A DNA stretch of 64,000 nucleotides from Calliopsis andreniformis (Eukaryota; Arthropoda; Insecta; Hymenoptera; Andrenidae). The position numbers were made by a program, and so were the translations under genes. The stretch covers positions 2,666,001-2,730,000 of the forward strand of contig NW_027480440.1 in NCBI RefSeq assembly GCF_051401765.1, written 5' to 3'. Shown here piece after piece: positions 1-10,949 of this stretch. Numbering within the stretch: the first letter of the stretch is position 1; each line of letters starts with the position of its first letter. The notes under the pieces were generated by a model. The model was not told the DNA's origin. It did no database searches and saw only the letters and a list, made by a program, of their open reading frames with translations.

Positions 1-938
1 GTGTTGAGAATTGATGTTTGAGGATTGAGATTTGATTATTGAATATTGTGGATTGAGTATTGAACCATGAGAATTCAGGATATTCTGTTGAGTATTGAGA
101 ATTGAGTATTGATGGTAGAGTATTGAGGATTGATGGTTGAGGGTTGTGTGTTGAATATTGAGGATTGAGGATTGAGGATTGAGGACTGAAGATTGAGGAT
201 TGAAGATTTAGTATTGACGATTGAAGACTGAGGATTGAGGATTGAGTGTTGAGGATTGAGGACGAGGACTGACGGTTGAGGATTGAGGTTTGTGGATTGA
301 GGATTGAGGATTGAGGACTGAGGATTGAGGATTGAGGACTTAGCATTGAGGATTGAGGATTGAGGATTGAGGGCAGAGGATTGACGATTGAGTATTGAAG
401 ATTGAGGATTGATGACTGACGATTGAGAATTGAGGATTGATGATTGCGGATTGAGGATTGAAGATTGAGTATTGAGGATTGAATATTGAGGATTGAGGAT
501 TGAGGGTTGAGGATTGAAGATCGAGAATTGAGGTTTGAAGTTTGAGTATTGATGATTGAAGATTGCGGATTGATTATTAAGGGTTGAGGATTGAGGGCGA
601 GGACTGAGGGTTGAGGATTGAGGACTGAGGGTTGAGGATTGAGGATTGAGCATTGAGGATTGAACATTGAGGATTGGTGATTGAGGATTGTCGATTGAGG
701 ATTGAGTATTGAGGATTGAGAATTGAGGATTGAGGATTGCAGATTGAGTATTGAGGATTGACGGTTGAGGATTGAGGATTGATGTTTGAGGATTGACGAT
801 GAGGGCTGAGGGTTGAGGATTGAGGATTGAGGACTGAGGACTGAGGGTTGAGTGTTGAGGATTGAGGGTTGAGGATTGTGAATTGAGGATTGAAGATTGA
901 ATATTGATGATTGAAGATTGAGGATTGAGGATTGAGGG
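1..938 (+). repeat. Partial copy of the 28.4-29.3 kb segment
   Basis: This stretch matches 28,383-29,320 at a constant offset of 28,382, starting inside a B1 island (GAATTC at 71). It also matches part of the segment starting at 33,940. The match breaks at about 938, where the sequence continues with GGGTAGTGG rather than GGGCTGTGG. From there it resembles the segment at about 60,830-60,970. There is no gene; all bases are heptamers. Confidence 0.85.
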
Positions 939-1169
939 TAGTGGATTGAGGACGAGGATTGAGGGTTGAGTATTGATGTTTGAGGTCTGAGGATTGAGGA
1001 TTGAGGATTGAGAGTTGGGGATTGAGGATTGAGGATTGAAGATTGAGGATTGGGTATTGAGGATTGAAGAATGAGGACTGAGGATTGAGGATTGAGGATT
1101 GAGGATTGAAGGTTGAGTATTGAAGATTGAAGATTGAGGATTGAGGATTGAGGATTGAACATTGAGGAC

Positions 1170-1300
1170 TGAGTGTTGAGGGTTGAGTGATGAGAATTGA
1201 TGTTTGTGGATAGAGATTTGAAGATTGCAGATTGAGTATTGTGTATCGAAAACTGCGAATTGAGGTTATTCTATTGAGGATTGAGGGTTGTCACCTGATT
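1170..1300 (+). repeat. Island subtype A1 (representative)
   Basis: A string of diverged heptamers still in 7-bp register, marked by GTATCGAAAACTGCG and TTGTCACCTGATTG. Other A1 islands lie near 4,890, 8,636, 13,186, 15,184, 19,186, 21,184, 31,806, 39,530, 42,270, 44,240, 44,910, 51,147, 55,647 and 57,360. Sequence is closely kept between copies while the flanking consensus units differ in number. Confidence 0.85.
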
Positions 1301-2039
1301 GTTGAGGACTGAGTGCTGAAGATTGAGGATTCAGGTCTGAGGATTCAGAATTGAGGTTTGAGGTCTGAGGATTGAGGATTGAGGATTGAAGATTGAGGAT
1401 CAGGACTGAGGATTGACGATTGAAGATTGAGTATTGAGGATTGAAGGTTGAGGATTGAGCATTGAGGATTGAAGATTGAGTATTGAGCATTGAAGATTGA
1501 TGATTGAGTGTTGAGGGTTGAAGATTGAGGATTGAGGATTGAGGACTGAGGATTGAGGATTGAGGATTGAAGATTGAGGATTGGGGATTGAAGATTGAGT
1601 ATTGAGGATTCAAGATTGAGGATTGAGGATTGAGGATTGAGGATTGAGGATTGAGGATTGCGGATTGAGGATTGAAGATTGAGTATTGAGGATTGAATAT
1701 TGAGGATTGTGGATTGAGGATTGAGGATAGAGGATTGAAAATTAAGGATTGGGAATTGAGGATTGACGATTGAGGATTGAGTATTGAGGATTAAGGATTG
1801 AGGATTGAGTATTGAGTATTGAGGCTTGAAGATTGAGGATTAGGGATTGGGGATTGAAGATTGAGGATTAAGGATTGAGGATTGGGGATTGGGGATCTAG
1901 GATTGGAGATTGATTATTGAGGATTGCAGAATGAGGGTTGATGATTGAGAATCGAGAATTGAGAATTGAAGATTGAGGATTGAGGATTGAGGATTGAGGA
2001 TTGAGGATTGAGGATTGAAGATTGAGTATTGGGGACTGA

Positions 2040-2200
2040 GAGCTGAGGGTTGAGTGATGGGAATTGATGTTTGTGGATAGAGATTTAAAGATTGCAGATT
2101 GAGTATTGAGTATTGAAAACTGTGAATTGATGATATTCAACTGAGGATTGAGAATTGACAACTGATTGTTGAGGATTTAGGTCTGAAGATTGAGGATTCA
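2040..2200 (+). repeat. Island subtype A4 (representative)
   Basis: Marked by GAGATTTAAAGATTGCAG and GAAAACTGTGAATTGATG. Others lie near 5,910, 9,890, 10,315, 23,953, 35,632 and 47,265. In this copy the core reads GATATTCAACTG instead of GATATTCTATTG. Confidence 0.8.
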
Positions 2201-2759
2201 GGATTGAGGATTCAGGATTGAGGTTTGAGGACTGAGGATTGAGGATTGGCTATTGCGGATTGAACATTGAGGATTGAGGATTGAGGATTGAGGACTGAGG
2301 ACTGAGGACTGAAGATTGAATATTGATGATTGAAGATTGAGGATTGAGGATAGAGGGCTGTGGATTGAGGACGAGGACTGAGGGTTGAGTATTGATGTTT
2401 GGGGTCTGAGGATTGAGGATTGAGGATTGAGAATTGAGGATTGTGGATTGAGGATACAAGATTGAGGATTGGGTATTGAGGATTGAAGAATGAGGATTGA
2501 GGATTGAGGATTGAGGATTGAGGATTGAGGATTGAAGATTGAGTATTGAGGATAGAAGATTGAGGATTGAGGAATGAGGATTGAGGATTGAGGATTGAGG
2601 ATTGAGGATTGAGGATTGAAGATTGAGTATTGAGGATTGAATATTGAGGATTGTGGATTGAGGATTGAGGATTGAGGATTGAAGGTTAAGGATTGGGGAT
2701 TGAGGATTGACGATTGAGGATTGAGTATTGAGGATTAAGAATTGAGGATTGAGGATTGA

Positions 2760-3668
2760 GGATTGAGGATTGACGATTGAGGACTGAGTATTGAGGATTG
2801 AAAATTGGGGATTGAGGATTGATGATTGAAGATTCAGTATTGAGGATTGAAGATTGAGTATTGAGAATTGAGGATTGAGGATTGACTATGAGGGCTGAGG
2901 GTTGAGGATTGCGGTTTGAGGACTGAGGACTGGGGATTGAGGATTGAGAATTGAGGATTGAAGATTTAGGATTGAAGATTGAGGACTGGGTATTGAGGAT
3001 AGAAGAATGAGGATTGAGGATTGAGGATTGAGGATTGAGGATTGAAGATTGAGGATTGAGGATTGAGGATTGAGGATTGAAGAATGAGGATTGAGGATTG
3101 AGGATTGAGGATTGAAGATTGATTATTGAGGATTGAATATTGAGGACTGAGGATTCAGGATTGAGGATTGAGGATGAGAGCTGAGCGTTGAGGATTGAGG
3201 TTTGAGGACTGAGGACTGAGGATTGAGTATTGCGACTTGAGGATTGAGGATTGAGTATTGAGGATTGACGATTGAGGATTGGGTATTGAGGATTGAACAT
3301 TGAGGATTGAGGATTGAGGATTGAGGATTGAGGATTGAGGATTAAGGATTGAAGATTGAATATTGATGATAGGTGATTGAGGATTGAGGATTGAGGATTG
3401 AGGATTGACGATTGAGGACTGAGTATTGAGGATTGAAAATTGAGGATTGATGATTGATGATTGAAGATTCAGTATTGAGGATTGAGGATTGAGTATTGAG
3501 AATTGAGGATTGAGGATTGACTATGAGGGCTGAGGGTTGAGGATTGCGGTTTGAGGACTGAGTACTGGGGATTGAGGATTGAGAATTGAGGATTGAAGAT
3601 TTAGGATTGAAGATTGAGGACTGGGTATTGAGGATTGAAGAATGAGGATTGAGGATTGAGGATTGAGG
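2760..3668 (+). repeat. Local duplication, 635-bp offset
   Basis: About 2,760-3,033 and 3,395-3,668 are near-copies at an offset of 635 bases. Both carry the marker GACTATGAGGGCTGAGG (2,884 and 3,519) followed by a short GCGGTTTGAGG unit. The same module recurs near 11,122 and 17,122. The intervening 360 bases are ordinary heptamers. The limits are approximate because both ends lie in consensus heptamers. Confidence 0.7.
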
Positions 3669-6600
3669 ATTGAGGATTCAGAATTGAGGTTTGAGGTCTG
3701 AGGATTGAGGATTGAGGATTGAAGATTGAGTATTGAGGATTGAAGATTGAGGATTGAGGATTGAGGATTGAGGATTGAGGATGAGGACTGAGGATTGACG
3801 ATTGAAGATTGAGTATTGAGGATTGAAGGTTGATGATTGAGTTTTGAGGATAGAAGATTGAGGATTGAGGATTGAGGATTGAGGATTGAGGATTGAGGAT
3901 TGAAGATTGAGGATTGGGGATTGAAGATTGAGTATTGAGTTTTCAAGATTGAGGATTGATGACTGAGGATTGAGGATTGAGGATTGATTATTGCGGATTG
4001 AGGATTGAAGATTGAGTATTGAGGATTGAATATTGAGGATTGAGGATTGAGTATTGAGGATTGAAGATTGAGTATTGAGGATTGAAGATTGAGGATTGAG
4101 GATTGAGGATTGAGGATTGAGGATTGAGGATTGAGGATTGAGGATTGAGGATTGAGGATAGAGGATTGAAGATTGAGGATTGGGTACTGAGTGTTGAGGG
4201 TTGAGTGATGAGGATTGATGTTTGTGGGCAGAGATTCGAAGATTGCAGATTGAGAATTTTGTGTTGAAAGCTGTGAATTGATGATATTCTATTGAGGATT
4301 GAGGATTGACAACTGATTGTTCAGGTCTGAAGTCTGAAGTTTGAGGACTGAGGATTGAGGATTCAGGATTGTGGTTTGAGGACTGAGGATTGAGGTTTGA
4401 GGATTGAGGATTGAGGATTGAGGATTGAGGATTGAGGATTGAAGATTGCGGATTGAGGATTGAGGAATGAACATTGAGCATTGAGGATTGAGGATTGAAG
4501 ATTGAGGATTGGGTATTGAGTATTGGACATTGAGGATTGAGGATTGAGGATCGAGGATTGAGGATTGAGGATTGAGGATTGAAGATTGAATATTGATGAT
4601 TGAAGATTGAGGATTGAGGATTGAGGGTAGTGGATTGAGGACGAGGACTGAGGGTTGAGTATTGATGCTTGAGTTCTGAGGATTGAGGATTGAGGATTGA
4701 GAATTGGGGATTGAGGATTGAGGATTGAAGATTGAGGATTGGGTATTGAGGATTGAAGAATGAGGACTGAGGATTGAGGATTGAGGATTGAGGATTGAAG
4801 ATTGAGTATTGAGGATTGAAGATTGAGGATTGAGGATTGAGGATTGAACATTGAGGACTGAGTGTTGAGGGTTGAGTGATGAGAATTGATGTTTGTGGAT
4901 AGAGATGTGAAGATTGCAGATTGAGTATTGTGTATCGAAAACTGCGAATTGAGGATATTCTATTGAGGATTGAGGATTGTCACCTGATTGTAGAGGACAG
5001 AGGGCTGAAGATTGAGGATTCAGGATTGAGGATTCAGAATTGAGGTTTGAGGTCTGAGGATTGAGGGTTGAGGATTGAAGATTGAGTATTGAGGATTGAA
5101 GATTGAGGACTAGGGATTGAGGACTGAAGATTGAGTATTAAGGATTGAGGATTGGGGATTGGGGATCTAGGATTGGAGATTGATTATTGATGATTGAAGA
5201 TTGAGGACTGGGTATTGAGGATAGAAGAATGAGGATTGAGGATTGAGGATTGAGGATTGAGGATTGAGCATTGAGGACTGAGGACTGAGGATTGAGTGTT
5301 GAGGATTGAGGGTTGAGGATTGTGGATTGACGATTGAGGATTGAGGATGAGGGCTGAGGTTTGAGGTTTGAGGTTTGAGTATTGAATCGTGAGAATTCAG
5401 GATATTCTATTGAGTATTGAGGATTGAGGATTGAGGATTGAGGATTGAGTATTGAGGATGAGAGCTGTGCGTTGAGGATTGAGGTTTGAGGACTGTGGAC
5501 TGAGGGTTGAGGATTGAGAATTGAGGATTGAGGATTGAGTATTGAAGACTGAGAATTGAGGTTTGAAGGCTGAGGATTGAGGAATGAGGATTGTGGATTG
5601 AGGATGAGGGCTGAGGGTAGATGGTTGAGGTTTTAGCACTGAGGAATGAGGATTGAGGATTGAGAATTGAGGATTTAGGATTGAGGATTGAAGATTGAGG
5701 ATTGGGTATTGAGTATTGAAGAATGAGGATTGAGGATTGAGGATTGAGGATTGAAGATTGAGGATTGGGGATTGAGGATTGAGGATTGAGGATTGAAAAT
5801 TAAGGATTGGGGATTGAGGATTGACGATTGAGGATTGAGTATTGAGGATTAAGAATTGAGGATTGAGGATTGGGGACTGAGAGCTGAGGGTTGAGTGATG
5901 GGAATTGATGTTTGTGGATAGAGATTTAAAGATTGCAGATTGAGTATTGAGTATTGAAAACTGTGAATTGATGGTATTCTGTTGAGGATTGAGAATTGAC
6001 AACTGATTGTTGAGGATTTAGGTCTGAAGATTGAGGATTCAGGATTGAGGATTCAGGATTGAGGTTTGAGGACTGAGGATTGAGGATTGGCTATTGTGGA
6101 TTGAACATTGAGGATTGAGGATTGAGGATTGAGGACTGAGGATTGAGGACTGAAGGTTGAATATTGATGATTGAAGATTGAGTATTGAGGATTGAGGGCT
6201 GTGGATTGAGGACGAGGACTGAGGGTTGAGTATTGATGTTTGAGGTCTGAGGATTTAGGATTGAGGATTGAGAATTGAGGATTGTGGATTGAGGATACAA
6301 GATTGAGGATTGGGTATTGAGGACTGAAGAATGAGGATTGAGGATTGAGGATTGAGGATTGACTATGAGGGCTGAGGGTTGAGGATTGTGGTTTGAGGAC
6401 TGAGGACTGAGGATTGAGGATTGAGAATTGAGGATTCAGGATTGAGGATTGAAGATAGAGGATTGGGTATTGAGGATTGAAGAATGAGGATTGAGGATGG
6501 AGGATTGAGGATTGAGGATTGAGGATTGAAGATAGAGGATTGGGTATTGAGGATTGAAGAATGAGTATTGAGGATTGAGGATTGAGGATTGAGAGTTGAA

Positions 6601-7307
6601 GATTGAGGACTGAGGATTGAGTATGGAGGATTGAAGATTGAGTATTGAGGATTGAAGATTGAGGATTGAGGATTGAAGATTGAGTATTGAGGTTTGAAGA
6701 CTGACGACTGAGGTTTGAGGATTGAGGATTGAGGATTGAGGATTGAGGATTGAGGATTGAGGATTGAGGATTGAAGATTGAAGATTGAGGATTGGGTATT
6801 GAGGATTGAACATTGAGGATTGAGGATTAAGGATTGAGGATTGAAGATTGAGTATTGAGGATTGAAGATTGAGGATTGAGGATTGAGGTTTGAGGATTGA
6901 GGATGAGGACTGAGGATTGACGATTGAAGATTGAGTATTGAGGATTGAAGATTGATGATTGAGTGTTGAGGATTGAAGATTGAGGATTGAGGATTGAGGA
7001 TTGAGGATTGAGGATTGAGGATTGAAGATTGAGGATTGGGGATTGAAGATTGAGTATTGAGTATTCAAGATTGAGGATTGATGACTGAGGATTGAGGATT
7101 GAGGATTGATGATTGCGGATTGAGGATTGAAGATTGAGTATTGAGGATTGACTATTGAGGATTGAGGATTGAGTATTGAGGATTGAAGATTGAGTATTGA
7201 GGATTGAAGATTGAGGATTGAGGATTGAGGGTTGAGGATTGAGGATTGAGGATTGAGGATTGAGGGTTGAGGATAGAGGATTGAAGATTGAGGATTGGGT
7301 ACTGAGT

Positions 7308-7460
7308 GTTGAGGGTTGAGTGATGAGGATTGATGTTTGTGGATAGAGATTCGAAGATTGCAGATTGAGAATTTAGTGTTGAAAGCTGTGAATTGATGAT
7401 ATTCTATTGAGGATTGAGGATTGACAACTGATTGTTGAGGTCTGAAGTCTGAAGGTTGAG
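7308..7460 (+). repeat. Island subtype A3 (representative)
   Basis: Marked by GATTCGAAGATTG, GAATTTAGTGTTGAAAGC and a trailing GGTCTGAAGTCTGAAGG. Other A3 islands lie near 4,207, 12,199, 18,199, 32,818, 40,531, 43,157, 52,160, 56,660 and 58,317. Nine of the ten have an A2 island 308 bp downstream (309 here, where one extra A sits near 7,530). Confidence 0.85.
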
Positions 7461-7617
7461 GACTGAGGATTGAGTATTCAGGATTGAGGTTTGAGGACTG
7501 AGGATTGAGGATTGAGGATTGAGGCTTGAGAAATTGAGGATTGAGGATTGAAGATTGAGGATTGTGGATTGAGGATTGAGGATTGAGGATTGAAGATTGA
7601 GTATTGGGGACTGAGTG

Positions 7618-7750
7618 TTGAGGGTTGAGTGATGAGAATTGATGTTTGTGGATAGAGATTTGAAGATTGCAGATTGAGTATTGCGTATGGAAAACTCTGA
7701 ACTGAGGATATTCTATTGAGGATTGAGGATTGACAACTGATTGTTGAGGA
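7618..7750 (+). repeat. Island subtype A2 (representative)
   Basis: Marked by GCGTATGGAAAACTCTGAAC. Other A2 islands lie near 9,160, 12,507, 13,710, 16,130, 18,507, 19,710, 22,140, 26,225, 28,063, 33,126, 37,869, 40,839, 43,465, 46,055, 49,498, 52,468, 53,775, 56,968, 58,625, 59,877 and 62,484. Four (26.2, 37.9, 49.5 and 59.9 kb) have ATTCATG and GGATACAG in place of ATTGATG and GGATAGAG. Confidence 0.85.
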
Positions 7751-9839
7751 CTGACGGCTGAAGATAGAGGTTTCAGGATTGAGGATTCAGGATTGTGGTT
7801 TGAGGACTGAGGATTGAGGTTTGAGGATTGAGGATTGAGGATTGAGGATTGAGGATTGAGGATTGAAGATTGAGGATTGAGGATTGAGGAATGAACATTG
7901 AGCATTGAGGATTGAGGATTGAAGATTGAGGATAGGGTATTGAGGATTGAACATTGAGGATTGAGGATTGAGGATCGAGGATTGAGGATTGAGGATTGAG
8001 GATTGAAGATTGAATATTGATGATTGAAGATTGAGGATTGAGGATTGAGGGTAGTGGATTGAGGACGAGGACTGAGGGTTGAGTATTGATGCTTGAGGTC
8101 TGAGGATTGAGGATTGAGGATTGAGAATTGGGGATTGAGGATTGAGGATTGAAGATTCAGGATTGGGCATTGAGGATTGAAGAATGAGGACTGAGGATTG
8201 AGGATTGAGGATTGAGGATTGAAGATTGAGTATTGAGGATTGAAGATTGAGGGTTGAGGATTGGGGATTGAACATTGAGGATTGAGGATTGAGGATCGAG
8301 GATTGAGGATTGAGGATTGAGTATTGAAGATTGAATATTGATGATTGAAGATTGAGGATTGAGGATTGAGGGTAGTGGATTGAGGACGAGGACTGAGGGT
8401 TGAGTAATGATGCTTGAGGTCTGAGGATTGAGGATTGAGGATTGAGAATTGGGGATTGAGGATTGAGGATTGAAGATTGAGGATTGGGTATTGAGGATTG
8501 AAGAATGAGGGCTGAGGATTGAGGATTGAGGATTGAGGATTGAAGATTGAGTATTGAGGATTGAAGATTGAGGATTGAGGATTGAGGATTGAACGTTGAG
8601 GACTGAGTGTTGAGGGCTGAGTGATGAGAATTGATGTTTGTGGATAGAGATTTGAAGATTGCAGATTGAGTATTGTGAATCGAAAACTGCGAATTGAGGG
8701 TATTCTATTGAGGATTGAGGATTGTCACCTGATTGTTGAGGACAGAGGGCTGAAGATTGAGGATTCAGGATTGAGGATTCAGAATTGAGGTTTGAGGTCT
8801 GAGGATTGAGGATTGAGGATTGAAGATTGAGTATTGAGGATTGAAGATTGAGGACTAGGGATTGAGGATTGAAGATTGGGCATTAAGGATTGAGGATTGG
8901 GGATTGGGGATCTAGGATTGGAGATTGATTATTGAGGATTGAAGATTGAGGACTGGGTATTGAGGATAGAAGAATGAGGATTAAGGATTGAGGATTGAGG
9001 ATTGAGGATTGAAGATTGAGGATTGAGGATTGAGGATTGAGGATTGAAGATTGAGTATTGAGGATTGAAGATTGAGGATTGGGGATTGAGGATTGAGGAT
9101 TGAGGATTGAAGATTGAGGATTGGGGACTGAGTGTTGAGGGTTGAGTGATGAGAATTGATGTTTGTGGATAGAGATTTGAAGATTGCAGATTGAGTATTG
9201 CGTATGGAAAACTCTGAACTGAGGATATTCTATTGAGGATTGAGGATTGACAACTGATTGTTGAGGACTGAAGGCTGAAGATTGAGGTTTCAGGATTGAG
9301 GATTCAGGATTGTTGTTTGAGGACTGAGGATTGAGGTTTGAGGATTGATGATTGAGGATTGAGGTTTGAGGACTGAGGATTGAGGGTTGAGGATTGAGGA
9401 TTGAGGATTGAGGATTGACGCTTGAGGATTGATGGTTGAGGATGGAGGATTGAAGAGAGAGGACTGAGTGTTGAGGATTGAGTGTTGAGAATTGATGTTT
9501 GAGGATTGAGATTGGATTATTGAATATTGTGGATTGAGTATTGAACCATGAGAATTCAGGATATTCTATTGAGTATTGAGAATTGAGTATTGATGGTTGA
9601 GTATTGAGGAATGATGGTTGAGGGTTGTGTGTTGAATATTGAGGATTGAGGATTGAGGATTGAGGACTGAAGATTGAGGATTGAAGATTTAGTATTGACG
9701 ATTGAAGACTGAGGATTGAGGATTGAGTGTTGAGGATTGAGGACGAGGACTGACGGTTGAGGATTGAGGTTTGTTAATTGTGGATTGAGGATTGAGGACT
9801 GAGGATTGGGGATTGAGGATTGAGGATTGAGGATTGAAG

Positions 9840-10589
9840 ATTGAGGATTGGGGACTGAGAGCTGAGGGTTGAGTGATGGGAATTGATGTTTGTGGATAGA
9901 GATTTAAAGATTGCAGATTGAGTATTGAGTATTGAAAACTGTGAATTGATGATATTCTACTGAGGATTGAGAATTGACAACTGATTGTTGAGGATTTAGG
10001 TCTGAAGATTGAGGATTCAGGATTGAGGATTCAGGATTGAGGTTTGAGGACTGAGGATTGAGGATTGGCTATTGCGGATTGAACATTGAGGATTGAGGAT
10101 TGAGGATTGAGGACTGAGGACTGAGGACTGAAGATTGAATATTGATGATTGAAGATTGAGGATTGGGGATTGAGGATTGAGGATTGAGAATTGAGGATTG
10201 AAAATTAAGGATTGGGGATTGAGGATTGACGATTGAGGATTGAGTATTGAGGATTAAGAACTGAGGATTGAGGATTGGGGACTGAGAGCTGAGGGTTGAG
10301 TGATGGGAATTGATGTTTGTGGATAGAGATTTAAAGATTGCAGATTGAGTATTGAGTATTGAAAACTGTGAATTGATGATATTCTACTGAGGATTGAGAA
10401 TTGACAACAGATTGTTGAGGATTTAGGTCTGAAGATTGAGGATTCAGGATTGAGGATTCAGGAATGAGGTTTGAGGACTGAGGATTGAGGATTGGCTATT
10501 GCGGATTGAACATTGAGGATTGAGGATTGAGGATTGAGGACTGAGGACTGAGGACTGAAGATTGAATATTGATGATTGAAGATTGAGGA
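9840..10589 (+). repeat. Two A4-containing copies 427 bp apart
   Basis: About 9,840-10,162 and 10,267-10,589 are near-identical segments, each with an A4 island. The offset is 427 bases, exactly 61 heptamers. They share the run from GGGGACTGAGAGCTGAGG through the A4 core to the unit series after GGCTATTGCGG. A spacing that is a whole multiple of the unit is what in-register unequal exchange or slippage would leave. Confidence 0.75.
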
Positions 10590-10949
10590 TTGAGGATTGA
10601 GGGCTGTGGATTGAGGACGAGGACTGAGGGTTGAGTATTGATGTTTGAGGTCTGAGGATTGAGGATTGAGGATTGAGAATTGAGGATTGTGGATTGAGGA
10701 TACAAGATTGAGGATTGGGTATGAGGATTGAAGAATGAGGATTGAGGATTGAGGATTGAGGATTGAGGATTGAAGATTGAGTATTGAGGATAGAAGATTG
10801 AGGATTGAGGAATGAGGATTGAGGATTGAGGATTGAGGATTGAGGATTGAGGATTGAAGATTGAGTATTGAGGATTGAATATTGAGGATTGTGGATTGAG
10901 GATTGAGGATTGAGGATTGAAGATTAAGGATTGGGGATTGAGGATTGAC

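Larger units (their letters stand above)
939..2759 (+). repeat. Mixed heptamer array with A1 and A4 islands
   Basis: Heptamer array with an A1 island near 1,203 and an A4 island near 2,070. The part around 1,120-1,610 matches 31,730-32,216 (offset about 30,603) with scattered substitutions. The A4 part with its trailing GGTCTGAAGATTGAGG recurs near 5,910, 9,890, 10,315, 23,950, 35,630 and 47,265. I see no coding or RNA feature. Confidence 0.8.
3669..9735 (+). repeat. Mixed heptamer array with several islands
   Basis: Islands in order: A3 near 4,207, A1 near 4,890, B2 at 5,393, A4 near 5,910, an A3-A2 pair at 7,335/7,644, A1 near 8,636, A2 near 9,160 and B1 at 9,552. Parts match later segments: about 4,500-5,720 matches 14,800-16,010 (offset 10,293), and about 7,000-9,700 matches 11,900-14,300 with small length differences. 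The A3 island near 4,207 lacks its usual A2 partner 308 bp downstream. No gene was found. Confidence 0.8.

Noticed and set aside
1170..1300. A islands as remnants of a transposon or gene inserted into the array
   Set aside because: The islands parse completely into 7-bp units in register with the flanks, show no terminal repeats or target duplications, and align unit by unit with B islands. They are better explained as diverged array units.
6436..7905. 489-codon - strand open frame, and the many shorter ones, as protein genes
   Set aside because: All consist of the same heptapeptide cycle forced by the DNA repeat. Frames overlap each other, starts arise only from chance variants of a heptamer, and copies gain or lose frame with every 6-bp unit. 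The - strand is so poor in G that I see no Shine-Dalgarno-like site, and there is no domain or composition change.
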